From assembly GCF_000524195.1 (NCBI RefSeq), contig NW_020170389.1:1039983-1103982 (forward strand): 64,000 bases of DNA. The letters run 5' to 3'. The notes under the pieces were generated by a model. That model did no database searches and was not told the DNA's origin. It saw nothing but the letters and a program-made list of their open reading frames with translations. A program made the translations under genes and the position numbers. This document shows, in pieces, positions 45,501 through 59,300 of this stretch. Origin of the DNA: Echinococcus granulosus (lineage: Eukaryota > Platyhelminthes > Cestoda > Cyclophyllidea > Taeniidae). Numbering within the stretch: position 1 is the first letter of the stretch; the number at the start of each line of letters is the position of its first letter.

Positions 45501-48500
45501 CCAACGATGTCAAAGCTAATGATGTAGATGAGTCTTACCACATTTCGGATGGTTGTCACAACACCAGGTAGCCTCTTTAGTTGACGGTGTCATGATTTCC
45601 CAAAAATGTTAATTTCATTCAATTTGTACAATGGTGCTTTTATTTCCTTTGTCAACACTTACACTGCTTAAAAGTAATTCTGCACCCAAATGTTATCGCC
45701 GAACTTATAGTGCTAATAACTCACACCTGCTGTACAGAGAATGTGCAATAGTGCATCGAAATAAATTCATTTTTTACCACTCTGTGTACTTCATTCATGC
45801 GGTTAAATCGCAACACGTACTTACTCTCATCGAGACGCTTATAAACTCTGTGGATCTATTATACAAATTTACTATATTCACATTCCCTTCCCAAACATTG
45901 GGCTGCTTTAGACCTAGTAGTAAAAGAGTTGTTATTTTATGCCTTTCCTTTCTTACTTCGACTCCAATTAGGAAGAAACTACTAATGTTGCTCATATTTT
46001 GAGTATGAAAGAGTTCATCGCTGTCCTGCCTCTTAGATGTAGAAAAGCTGAGACATTTTATCGCTTTCCAATCAGTTTTTTAATAAAGTCGCAAAACCGC
46101 CTAGATACAGTGCAAAAATAATTTGCGAAAAAGTGTTAAATAGCTCTAGGCATGTACAATGTAAAGTTGTCTGGCTTAGTCGACCAGAACGTAATCTACG
46201 ATAAAGCTAATACCATTCACCAATGTTGAGTAAATTTCTTCTTGATATCCTGGACGGGAAGGTAATGTGGCGCTATTTGGCAAACTCATCTACGATGTAT
46301 TTCATATTCTCCTCTGGGATTTTTCTAACACGTGTGAAGACTTCAGATGGACAGACTGTCAGGAACCTTATTTTAGAGGTTAACACTTTACGATTTGGTA
46401 AGTAATAACACCTGGCTAATATGCAGTTGCATTGGATAATAAAATATGTGGACTGAACAAGCATTTTCGCATGATTCAATCCGACCTTATTTTACAGGAT
46501 AAATACCGAATTCTAAGGTAAAATGCTAGAATTTTCCAAAAATCCAATCAATTCCCATTAGCGACAGTTTGTGGCAATTCGAAATATGGGCACTTAAAAG
46601 TTGATTAACACCCTTGATATTAAACTGTAGAACCTGCAGTCTACTAAGCCATTAATACTTTATTCACCAGGAGAATTTTTTTGTAAGTCATTTCAATCAA
46701 GTATTGAGGGTATTAAATATATTTTATCCTTTGAATAAAGAACCATCTGCCTACGACTTTGTACTTGTGGTTTTGGTTTCATAAGAGGGTGTAGTACCTT
46801 GCTAAATATTTCTATCAAGTTCTTCTTACTGTGGATGATCTTGGCATAATCCTTTCGATCTAACGGGCCTTCAGACACTGTGAATGGGTTAGGCTCCATT
46901 CCAGTTCGAAAAAAGGTGCACGTATTGTATGCAATTCTGCATACAAACATTCCCTCTGAAAAGTGCACAAACGCCAAGCAGCTTCAAATCCAGTTCTTTG
47001 AAAACCCGCGCTATTAATGGAACGCTACTGCCTAATGAAATGGGTTAGAAGGTGCCACGATACTTTTCATACTATTACGTAGAGGTCGTAAATTTTATTT
47101 GACTACTGTCCCTTAAATCTTATTGAGCCAGTAATCACGCGTACCGGGCTAAGAACAAACTTTAGCAAGAAAACTATAGGAAACAATTAATTGGTGAGCA
47201 AAAGGTAGTCTTTAAACATTACCATGATCACTGTTAAAAATTAAGAAGCAGTTAGTGCTTGCAACAAAAAATGAGGAAATAGCATGCGAGCTATAAAATG
47301 AAGCCAAACTTTAACTCAACAAAATTACTTAAATTGAAAAGATTACTAATCAGGAGATCAACCAATCACATTAGAAAAGTATCAACTGAAGCTTAAAATC
47401 AGTGTGCGTAATGGGTAACTCTACAAAACACAGTGGTGTTAGCTTAGAATATAGGATCAAAAGGAGTCCTTATTATAGGATTACATATGGTTAGTTTTGT
47501 GTCTATTGCTTAAAAGTATAAATAATAATTCATTCTCTGATCCATATTGTTTCATTGGACATAGTGTGTCGCAAAAGTATCTTGAAATCTGTATTTACGG
47601 ATGCATAAACCCATCGTTACTAAGGTATGTATACCAGTAACCTCGCCGTAATAACATATTTGTCACACCGTTTATATAACCTGGTCTATTACTTTTGAGG
47701 ATTCAAAATTTCAAATTACAGTGCTTAAATGCATCGCCTGACTTGTAAAGGAAATGAGACTCGCAGGGGTTCTGCTGCTAAGCCATAAATGATGCGACTT
47801 TCAACGTGTTATATTCCATCTGCAAGGGCATAAAATTGCTCGGGAAGAGACACTCCGAAACCTGGCAGCTAACCCTTCAACCTTCATTTATGACTCGGCT
47901 CTATGTATTGGCGTTACTTTTTTGGGTACTTAGCATAATTTCCGGAAAGAGAAGCTCGTATTTGGAAACAATTTTAAAACTGAGAGGTAGATTGAGATCG
48001 TTGACTACCCGTTGCTGTGACAACATTTGTTGGTCCATCAATAAAGATGAGTCTAAAAATTTGCGTCGGCTTTGCAAATCCGTATGATAGCGTCCATACG
48101 ATACAAACTTCAATTATATCAGAGCTGGTAGCCAACTCGGTAACAATTTTTAGTGGTTTATTAATGTGTGTTTTTACAGTGGAGATGATGCGTACTAAGT
48201 TTGAGATTAATGCATGTTTAGGCAGAAAGTGGACACTGTTTCCATTTTCGACGTTTATAATAAGTAAAAACACAAGTGAGATGAAACTTGTGGATAAACT
48301 TTGAGAATGCTAGTAAAGTAGGTTCTGATTGGCCTAAGTGGATGAAGGATTTTTAGCCTAATGACTGAGATTTTTTTGTTTCAAAAGCTTTTGAAGCCAT
48401 GCTGCAATATTTCGTCTTGCTTCAAAAATGCAAACCACAATTCCAGGCCAAAAAGGCAAATGTTTGAACGATATAAATTCGACATCACATTTAGATGCGC

Positions 48501-48604
48501 ATGCCTATGTGTGAGGTTAGGTAAGCATTTGGGATGCAGTATGGAAGAGAAACGAGGCGTGAGGTTGAAACCCCCTTTCATAAAATTTCACCGCTCATTA
48601 TTCA

Positions 48605-48700
48605 TTAGAGGCTAATTAAAAGCTAACTTTACCAAAGCTTAATTAGCATGCAGTTTAAGAGGTGGTCAGCACCCATTCATGGGCGGTTAATTAGCATTTC
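48605..48700. promoter_or_regulatory. Possible homeodomain-site cluster
   Basis: Three TAATTA cores occur within about 80 nt: 48613-48618, and two inside a shared 11-mer TTAATTAGCAT starting at 48639 and 48687. TAATTA is the core bound by many homeodomain proteins. In AT-rich DNA single cores are common, so only the repeated longer motif is noteworthy. Confidence 0.25.
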
Positions 48701-51700
48701 TGTGTGGTAAACGCGGTCATAACAGTCAAAGGCTCATTTGCACACGGGTTTAGTTGTGGCGGTCTAGTCACGACTGTGGGTGAGGAGGAAGAGGCTTCGG
48801 GGATACACCTCTTTAACAGAACTTTCTTCTCCGATCCCGGTAAATTGCTTTTAAAAAAATGCAACTGCAAAGGCACAAGGAGTTCCACTTACTTATAAGG
48901 AGAAAGTGCTTCATTTTCAATTGCTGTGAATTTGCTCTTCACTGTTTACTTGCAACCATTGAAATGATGGACACAATTGTTATGACCTCGATTTGGGCTT
49001 ATCATCAGCACTCTACCCTTTTATCTTATTACCAGACCGATAAAGTGGTTACTATTCAATGCTTTGTTAAGCAGTACCATTGCCCCTCTTTCCCATCGCT
49101 TACAAATCAAAGGTAATTTTGTTGCAAACTTAAAGCTTTGTGGACAAATTGCCAGTAGTCTAGAAATTTAATGCATTATGCTAACGGACGTAATTACTTT
49201 CCTTGATGTCAAATATGGCTCCAATGATATATTATTGGCTTGGATGCGGATAATATTGAGATGACTCATATAGGTTTAAAATTGAAAATTCTGAGGAAAT
49301 TATTTTCATTTTTAACAAAATACCATCTAAAACTCCAATCTTATTTTACAGTAAAATAAAAAGCTGCATCTCATCAGTGCAAAAGAGATTATTCAAACCA
49401 AGAGGCTTTCACTAGTGAAGGATTTTCGTGGAGACTTTAGTGGCAGGAAATATATCTCATGTCTACTGCATTCCTTATGGAAATTGTCCCTATTAATTAT
49501 TCAAGTGGTTGTATAGGCACGCAAGGGAGAATTCAACATCCAGTGATTTCTCGCAACCATTTGTCATCGACCGTGATTGAAAACTTCTTTTACATGCAAA
49601 CCATTTTACGGCGTGAAATTCGGTCAGCAAAATACTGCAACTAGTTCTCTCTTCTTTAAAATCAAAACACAAAAATAGTATGCATTTTTCAAGTTTTTGG
49701 ACTCCAATCTGCTTGCTAAAAATCCTCAAGGTATAAAACAAATGAATATTATTACTCAGAGCTAAAAGAATATGTAAATCGGAGGATGCTAATGAAAAAG
49801 TGGGTCAGGACATTTAAAGTCTTAGATATGAAACACCAGTCGTCGTTAAAACGTTGAAATAACTCACTTTTGGTATGTTTCTATTCCTGAAAGCTTCTTA
49901 TCGGACAAAGTGTGCAGCACAGGTGTCGTGCAGCACTCAGACCCACCATTTATTACCAGCTTAGGCTACCAATAAATTGCCAAGCCTCTAAAAAAGCACA
50001 ATTAGCTGTTAACGCGCAAAAGCTATGTCATTTAGTATGAACTGAAGCTTCAAGTGTCCTAGTCAACCTAGAGGTCAAATATGCAACTTGATTGCAATGA
50101 GGTCATGACTACGGAAATAGCCGTATTCAATAGGCCTAATTACAGTGCCGCATATACAATATTAAGGAAGAATGGCAAAATAAAATTCCTTAAAAGGCTA
50201 GGAGGTGTAGATAAATTGAGCAACCAACTAATTCCTATGGTACTACTTCAAAACAGAAGTGTAGCTTTAAAAGTAACAGTTTATTTTACCAAAATCGTAC
50301 TCAATGATCCGTTCTTTGCAAAAATTCCATGCACCTATAATCGATATTTACACAAAAATGTGAAATAATGGAAGACAAAATTAAGATCGGGCACAGAGCA
50401 CCATAAATGCGACCGCAGTTAGCGCCATAAATCACGGATATTTGTTAGTAGCAACACATAATAGCCTAGTGAGAACGTCATGCAATGATTTCCAGTGTTA
50501 GCCTGTAAAATATGGCTAGTGTCCAATTGAAACCTTTACTGATTTGAGGACTGAGGGAGGACGTGCACTTTTTAATTCATCTAAAAGCTGTGCGAAGCCG
50601 TGTATTTACAAAATTTGGTGCACATTTGAGAGGGAACATAAAACGTTAGGCGCATTTAATTAAATACTTTGACAACATCTCTTTATTTAAAAATTCAATG
50701 GCTAATACCTTAATTCTTTGCTTGTTGTTGGAAATGGATTAAGGCAGACTAGCTAGCATAAAGCAACCACATCGGTACGTCCACTGTGTATCAAACGAAT
50801 GTTGAACAATTTCAGCTTTAGTTCTGGCAATATTTGCCTCAGTATGATGTGCCTTCTAACACGTGTCAGTACCAGTACGCTGCTATTCCTTAATTCCACC
50901 CCTTTTTAAACCAATGTTGCTATGTTTATTGTTTATTCTCAGTCGGTGTACTTATAAACTCCCGCTTCAATGTCTGTCAAAATTGGCTGATGCCACTGCT
51001 CTGCGAAATTTCCCTAAACCATATTAAAAACTTGTACATATACATACATATAATTGTCTACTTACGAGCCTTGAATTTAAGGCATAATTTGACCAGTAAG
51101 GACGACATTTAAAGAAGGGGAAAGAATTGTAAAACCATTTTATTTCTCCTATCCGTTCCTTCAAGGAAAGTAAATTGAATTTCACACTTTCCTGAGATTG
51201 GTTTCATTTTAAAGTCACACAATTTGCTAACCAGTCCTGCAAATTTTTGAGAGAATTCTCTTTTCATTTGTCCTAAGATCAGTCTTAAATATGTGCTATC
51301 AAACTTTAAGATAGTGAGATTCAAGTTAAAATATATGAAGCCAAATGGTATATCAGCCGCAAAAGTAGATGTGATTTGTTTCAACGGGCAGATGCGAATG
51401 CCTAGAGTATCGCAGGATGGGGATTCCCTTTTGGGGAATCGAGTCTTAGTTTGCGTGAGGCATTGTCTTGACGGTGTTTTTGTAAGTTATAAAAATCGCA
51501 TTTTTTGATGTATGGTTGGGCGCAAAGCACTGATGTTTTATTTTGCGCTATTCAATGTTGCTAGAAGAATACTGCTTGTTTAAATGATGGGTTACTGTAC
51601 TAGGAGATAAGCTCAAATAACCGTCAAAATGTGATTGCTTAAGAACTCCAAACCCATAAATGTTAGTCTGAACATTGTCTATAAAAGAAATCTTATTTAA

Positions 51701-52529
51701 AGCGGCATTTACACAATTTATCAGGTTTTAGCGGAGTAACGGAAAACGAACCCGAGAAGATGGAAACACGTGACTGCAAATGCTATCCCAATTGTAACCG
51801 TAAATTAATCATGTGCATGGATTACTGATAGCTCAGACACTTAGGGAGGACGAATGAGATCTACGTTGTGGTAATTTTTGTTATTGTCCAAATAAGAATG
51901 CAAATCAAGAAACTGGTTATTAACAATCGCCTGACGGCAGCCAATTAAGGCATTCTTATAAAAACTAAAGAAGTGTATGTTTGCAAACTGTAAAACATGA
52001 TGTAATTCGATGACAGTAATGCGGAATCCAGTTATAAATCTAGATCATTCATTGAATTTAGCATAGCAGTGGGTGAAGCACTCAGTGAGAAGGTCTTTAA
52101 AATGTTTTATTATACGAGCTCATCTTTGTTCAATCACCGTCTGGCTACCGTAAAAGATACGAGTCCTAAAAAACAAAGTTTGATCCTTAGTAAGTCCTAT
52201 AGCCCAAAAAATATAGAATTTTTTAAAATAAACTTATCATGAAGTTAATGTATTTATTAAGCCAGAAGAATGCTCTGTAAATTGACTTTATGTAGGGGTT
52301 GTGGTAGGCACAACTGGCAGTGACTTTACATTAGTAAATCAAACCATTAGAATCATTTTTTTTTCAAACTGGTGTCCTTTGAAAATTTAATAATTGGAAA
52401 TTTGTAATTCGCTTAGCCGAAAATTGCTTAGAAATAATAGGAATGCCAGAAGCCCAAACCTAAGATATACAGTTTATGGCCACTTGGTATTTTTAGTTGA
52501 CTGTACAATTCCGATTTGAATATAACAGC

Positions 52530-52680
52530 ATATCATAGCGCATTATCAAGAACGATGGCACTTATCAGATTGTCGCAGAGCCATCGAAGTGGACGTTGTC
52601 TCTGCTAGGGAAATTCGACAGCACCTTGGAACTGACTCTGATGTCTGAGAGATTCAAAGAGTGATCGAGATATTATAACC
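52530..52680 (+). pseudogene. Possible decayed transposase helix-turn-helix fragment
   Basis: A plus-strand frame reads ERWHLSDCRRAIEVDVVSAR then EIRQHLGTDSDV, meets TGA, and continues EIQRVIEIL. The pattern (basic start, AREIxxxLG, turn, second helix) resembles the N-terminal DNA-binding domain of Tc1/mariner transposases. No catalytic domain or terminal inverted repeat was found, so this would be a short relic, and it may be chance. Confidence 0.2.
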
Positions 52681-55600
52681 ACACCCGCTACTTACTAAGA
52701 GAATTTATTGGTTCTACAAAAAGGTTAACACTCAGCTGAGTAAGAACGGTTCGTATTTATTACCCCACCAAATCCCTTTCCAATTTGACTATCCACAGGA
52801 AGGGAATATTTTCGCATGACCACTAATGGTGCACTTGATCTGTTAACAGTTGGTAAAGCACGCAAGAACTAGGGGTGATGCACCGTAGTTTCTTCTTATT
52901 TGCACGCAGTTTAACTAGATTTTCCCCTTAGTGACCATTAGACCCAATTTTTACATGCAGGTACCCCCACCTCTAATTTTAGATGCGTAAATGATCAAAC
53001 AGAATGGTGAGATGAATAGGTAGAAAGTTAATAACGCCCCTTTTGCAGTTAAAGTTTTCCAAACAAGTCTGGTAGTTTGAATACGCACAAACTTCTTAAC
53101 GACCCATCTCCTCCGGTTTGCCAGGTCAGGCTTACGTCTACTGCTGTGTGCGCTGCACCACCTTTTTACTTACTCACCAGTCACTGCTTCGTGGCATTCT
53201 TTCCCCTTTTTACATTAGTCGTAGATGTAAATTTTATAAGCACACCGTTTTCGTTTTATTTAGAGCTAAGTAGAATTTAAATTAGACTGTTTAAATAAAT
53301 TTTTTTTTGAAAATACTTTGTACTTCGGTTATTTTGGCTAGATTTATAACCAGTATCTGAGCGAATGAAAATTAGTGCATACCATCCTACACCATTTAAG
53401 CAAACTCCTTAATGTTACGCCTTAAGTAAACAAAAAAATAATCAGAATAAATAACGCATGCCATATAACATCATTTTTTAGCTTCAAGACTCCATAACTT
53501 AACCGGGTACACGTCTGCACCTGATGCACCCTAAAAGTAAATATTAAATTCGTGGCTTTGCTAGTCGCAATGTGGGCATCTTTATGAACACAGGTATTCT
53601 GACGCACCTTTTCTCGCTTTCATAACGTTTATGCCTTTTAATGAAAAACTAAAGCCAGCAATGGCAACTTGATTACCCATCCAAATCTGCATGCCAGCAC
53701 TTGCGTGTGGGATACAGTTTTTTGGAAATTGAGTCACCTGTGAAGGATTAAGCAAAAAAGTGTTTGGTGGCTTTGATAAACCATTTCGAACATGCGATAG
53801 CATCAACAACTGCATACTGCAGCCACTTTTCTCTGATAGTTTTATTTCCCGATGTGAAATAAACATACTTTGATGAATAGAGTAATGGCACACGGAAATG
53901 AGAATTATAGCGGCATTACCGATGCCAACGATGAAAATTGCTCAATCAACTTGTGCGTGGGTGGTATAAGAACGATAAATCAGTCAAAGTTTTCCACGAT
54001 CTAAATATTTAATGTTTATTTTTTTTTCAAAAACAGCTAAATTTATTTTATTTCCAGGGCTATTGTTCATTTAAACTAAGCCTACTTTTGCTAGACTGGC
54101 CTATTTAAATATTTTATTGCGAATATTGGGGGCTTTTTTGAATCGATACTCAAGCATTACTGTTATAGGGTAGTCCTTGAAATAAAACCTAGTGAATCTG
54201 AGGAAGGCATTCATGGCAGGAGTAGCAGTTTCAAAGAGAAGCGTATGCAAAATATTTAATGACCCTTTTTACATGACCACCCCTGTTATGTCTTCTATTT
54301 AGCTTACAAAGGTCGTAATAAGAGGTACGCCTCTCTATCATTTAAAAAAACATCTTCTACCGTAGCACTATTGGCGATTGTCCTGGTTTCGTTTCTTCTC
54401 AGATATGTAGATGATGCCATGGAGGGTTGAGAGTCATTTGTCCTGGTCACCATGATTATTTCAAAACAGAAGTAGCAATTCCGAAGTTCCGTTTTAAATT
54501 GTACTGTGAACTAAACCGATTGCACCCTGAGAGTATAGTGATTTGTCCTTAATCTTTTGGAGGCTTTATTTGAAGTGACAGAAAAGCAAGAGGATAGGTG
54601 CGGTGTGTTCGCAAACTGATTAAAGTAAGAACATTAGGGATGTCATAACGCATTAGCTTAATTTGATTAAAGTTCCGATGTTTACCGCCAAACTCACAAA
54701 AGTGACAGTCAATAAATTAGATTACTTAATCACTGAGAATAAAATTTGACTCACAATTATCCGAATGGTGTTTGAGCTTACGCATATTTACCTACTCGTT
54801 TACTTTGAAGCAATTTAGATGGCTCCTGGAATGTTAACGGAACTGAAAGTTTAATCTGATGACAACAGTTTTCGTGCTGCCAAATGTTTGGATGTATTCG
54901 CATTTCAACTCAAAAGAAAGCTTTGTTTATAGATAAGGAGATGTCCTAAAAAGTATTTTTATAAGCAACGCAACATCCACACTATTAGAGAGGGCTTAAT
55001 TTCCTTGTTTATGGATAGTTCCAAGGCGAAACAATACAGATATGATCGACTGATTCGCTATAAGCCATTTCCGTAAACGATTAATTACACGAATACCTCC
55101 AGTACGTCTGAGTTGCACTATCGAGGCATTGGAACTGGATCTTGCCAACCTAACCTGCTAAATGACAGAAGGTGGCTATTGTGATGTCTTTGACAAGACA
55201 CGCCTCATGCTTACGCCATCACTGAAAGAGATAAGCAATTGTTAGCCATAACTTAGTGTGGTATTCCAGTGAAATAGTTCATGGCTTAATATTGACGTAT
55301 TTAGGTAATTCGGACGAGATTTAACACAGATCATCTCCGTATTTTTTTGATCCATACTTTATGCTCATCGTATAACATCGTGCAAATGGACAACTTTAAT
55401 TGTTTGATTATGTTTATACCCTATAAATTGCATTACTCAAAATGGGCGGGTGGCAAAATAGAGGACCTTGTTAACTTTTTGTAGTTACGCATAGGGCTCT
55501 CTCTCTTATAAAGGCATAATTTTATAATGCTGACTGACATTAGGGTGATGAATACAACACTACACTGTTGATGTTTGATTGTAATTAGCCAAACACTCCA

Positions 55601-56278
55601 GACTTGGATTTTCGGTACTTACTTTACTTTTCTTCGGGAATGAAAGAAAATAAAAACAATAAAGTATGGCTAGAATGCCCTAACTTAGTGCCTGCAAGAT
55701 TTTAACACAGGGACAAGTATAGTTATTTGTTTCCCCTCTCTATTCTTCTCTATCACTAATTTTTACCATGGCACTTAAACCCCTCATCAAGTTCGCTAGT
55801 GACAGATGTCTTGGTAAACAGAACTAAAAGTGTGAAAAATATGCATCTTTATGAGCCGTCTGTTGTACGGAATAGATCTTTAAATTGGTAGTTAATGAAC
55901 CTTTCAAAGAAAAAACGGTAACTAAAATTGGGGGGAGGAAGATATCACATGAGTATAAAAAAGGTGACCAAGATAGGAGTAAAAATTAGCAATCCTCAAA
56001 TTAAACATCTATGTAAATCTTCAAATGTCGAATTTCCATTCCTTTATGTAGAAAACATTATAGCTGTTTTATCCACTTTGGTTAAGCAATGCGATTACAA
56101 AAGAAATGCAGTGCATCTAAGTAAATTTTCTTGACTTTCAAAGTAGAATTGGCCTTAAATTCTAGGTAGGGGTGTTTTGTTTCTTTTACTTCCTAGTAAA
56201 AGGAAGTAGAAGAATATTTTGTCTTGAAAGTTGCTTGGGCATAAAATTATGAGCATAAAAGCCTTTACTACCATTCGG

Positions 56279-56306
56279 GACCATGTGCCATTGATGGCAC
56301 ATGGTC
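56279..56306. repeat. Perfect 12-bp inverted repeat with 4-nt loop
   Basis: GACCATGTGCCA and TGGCACATGGTC flank TTGA. It would form a stable stem-loop in DNA or RNA, but its arms are too short for a typical microRNA precursor. Confidence 0.5.
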
Positions 56307-59300
56307 AGTCCATTGCTAAATATGGTGTATTCTTGATTTGAGGATCTTGGGGCCTAAAGTCATCGTGAAATCAAACAGCACAATAAAAATGATATCTGTT
56401 CTGGACCAGCAGATGTGAGGGTGATTGGAATCCTCCCAATCTCCATGGCCATTCTCAAGTGATATTTTGTGAACTAAAGGTTAAAAAATAAAAATAGTTT
56501 AATTATGAAGTCGATGAAATCCAAGAGGCATTAACTAAAGCAAAGTCCTATGGTAGGCAACATTCATACCAATGTGTTTTCTCAAGGCCAAAGGCAATGA
56601 CTTAAGTAGGAGACTAGCCCATTCCTTTCGATGACGGACATAAAGTGCTCGAGTCGTCTTTTTAACCCTCTTCAGTACCGTAATTCCGCTTTGCTTCCTT
56701 TACACAAAAAAGCATGTTCGCGTATTGTTTCTGCAAATCCAGCTCAAAATCAAACCTCACATGATTTAAAGCCTAACTTGTGAGGGAATTAACATCAAAT
56801 CTGAGTCAGAGCGGAGGTGACGCCATTATCATAAGGTGGTTTTGGGCGGAGGGAGAAGACGTGGTGAGGTGGGGTAGAATGGGCAATAGCGGAGCATCCT
56901 CCGTTTGCTTACTCAGCCTAACTTGCGGCTGTTTATTTGCCTAAAAGTCGTGCAAATCCCACAATTTTAAAACGTCTTTTTTGCAATTTCTCCAGACTCA
57001 CGAAAGTCATAACCAATGAAGACCATTTCTTAATTTTGAATACAGCGCTGGTACTTAGAGCATCAACAGTTCTGCTGAATATCTTATTTGATATCTGTTT
57101 TGTTCATAAATCTCATTGAGAACTTAAGGTCAGTGTTAATTTACCATCTTCCTTTTAAGAATATTTATCTTATAGTTCTTGGCAATCAATTGCATAACCC
57201 AGTGGCTGTCAAATGTGCATGATAACTGGCAAGAAATTGTAAATCAACAAGAAATCTGGGCCTAACCTACTGGAATTGTGATTGCCTTGTTGCTATGGTT
57301 AGCTCGTTAAACAATCATTGTGATTTGATACAGTAAAACTGAGGCCATCACAAGCCTCAGTAGGTCCCCGACTCATTGTTTCATTTAGAGTATTGAAGCA
57401 ACTAATTATTCTTAACCAGCAGATATAGTGGTGCCACCGTCGGCCTATTTCTAGTAAAAATCAAGAGCACTTTTATGGTCACTTTAAGAGGAAACATTCA
57501 ATGTAAACTGACGATAGATTTTGCTGGAATAACTCAATCTACGTTTGAAACAGTCTCAACATTTCATCAAATAGTTCGGTTTTTGCCCAGGAATGCAGGT
57601 ATTTTCAAACATCGGGAAAATACGAGAGATATTATGAAACTGCAAAATGCCTTGGAAACGAGTGTACGGGCCGCCGGCAGAAGATCTCGAAAAGTTCCCC
57701 TTGCATAATTTATTTTTGCTTCAAACGATTTCGCGACACTGCTTCGCATGCGGAAAACACGGATCTCTGACACTGAAAAATTCTGCGTTTACTCTTCACC
57801 AGAATCTACTGTTTCATTTCTAACGCTAACAATGGGCGCATGTAATGGGGGGTTTATAATAATAAGCGTCTTGCATGTGTAAGTGCTCTATCGTAGATTT
57901 TAAGCCTTGAGCTAAGGATTTTTTAGCCTTGGTCAGGTCAGTACGACTCCTAGAAGGGTCTATTTCTTAACACAATGATCAGTAGAAACAAAGTACTTTC
58001 GAAAATGAACCTTTTGTAACTATTTGATCATACCATATTCGGGAGGTTTGTATCGAACTCGCCTCAACTTGAATAACGGTGAGTTAATATTTACTACGAG
58101 GCATGTAAGGCAGTCACAAGTTACTTTCATTTGTAACAAACTTCCCCTCTTGTAATATTCTTAGGCTTCAAATAAGTTTTTTGTTCTTTTGATCCCGTTA
58201 CTATTAAGTAGAGCATGAAATCAGTTTGTGTAAAAATGGATGGTAAAGGCATTCAGCAAATGCTGCTCCTCCCCAGCTCCTGTCCAAAATTGTTTTACAG
58301 TGCCTCTGGCTTTGGAACAGAAACTTTTGGCAAATGAGTCTTAATAACAAATTAAAAGATTGATTAAGCTGTAGAGTTTAAGTGGATCACGCTCGGGTCG
58401 TATGAGGCATTTGTGTGGTGGGAGACAAGGTTGAGGGACCACATAAAAGTGGAAGGGGCCAGGGGTGGGAACTTTATGCAAGGTAGGCTGTTTGTGTGGG
58501 TAGGTGCATGTGTGGGGCGAGTGAACGCGCTGTAGCATTGTCATAGCGCACTCCCATCACGTCTAATCTCAGTGTTTCGAGTTTCTCAATGTGGAAGAGG
58601 AAACAGCAGCCACAACGGTAAAAAATGGAATATAATTTTACAGATGGTCAGTAAAAAACTATCAATGTGACTAAAAAATGCAAAAAATCATCCATTAGAG
58701 TGAATTAGGGCCATAAATGAGTAGTTTAATTTAAGTGTGAACGATAAAATGTCGAAGAGGACTGCATTGATTACGGATGAGGCAGGTCATAATTTCACTA
58801 ATCGCTATAACCCGGAGGTTGTTGCTAAAAGTAGGCAGTAAAAGTGATATCGTTATTGCACAGTTCTGATAATTGACAACAACAACGCATGTGACAGGTT
58901 GCTGCAGTTCCATTATTTCGTTGTTACTTATAGTTTAAAACAATGATTTGATATATTTAGAATAGGTATGACAATATAACTCTATGAATTAGACTAGATG
59001 GTTTTTCACGCACCTACTTGCTCCAAAATTCTATTCCTGCTATATCACGTGCCACAGTAAGGATGTTTGGATGAGGTTATTAAGAGAAAGCCTATTATCG
59101 AATCTGTAGTCCTTCCAAATACCTGTTCTCAATAAATACAATCATCCATGTATCCACAAATTACAGTATTGTGGAAAGAACTGTTGGACCAGTTTTGTGA
59201 AAAAAGAATTTTTATAGATAGTGCTTAGGGAAACTTCAACGATTCTACACTTTTGAAATTTACAACTGAATCACAATTTTTAATGCTGAAAGTATCCATC

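Noticed and set aside
46693..46977. 94-codon minus-strand frame in the gene desert
   Set aside because: No recognisable motif, no splice context, and composition like the surrounding DNA.
8525..47045. GCCTAATGAAATGG shared by two distant sites
   Set aside because: No extension of the match beyond about 14 nt; expected by chance.
47806..48304. Three overlapping frames on both strands, one faintly like a channel transmembrane segment
   Set aside because: The hydrophobic stretch is explained by T-rich codons, and several frames being open at once argues for a chance shortage of stops.
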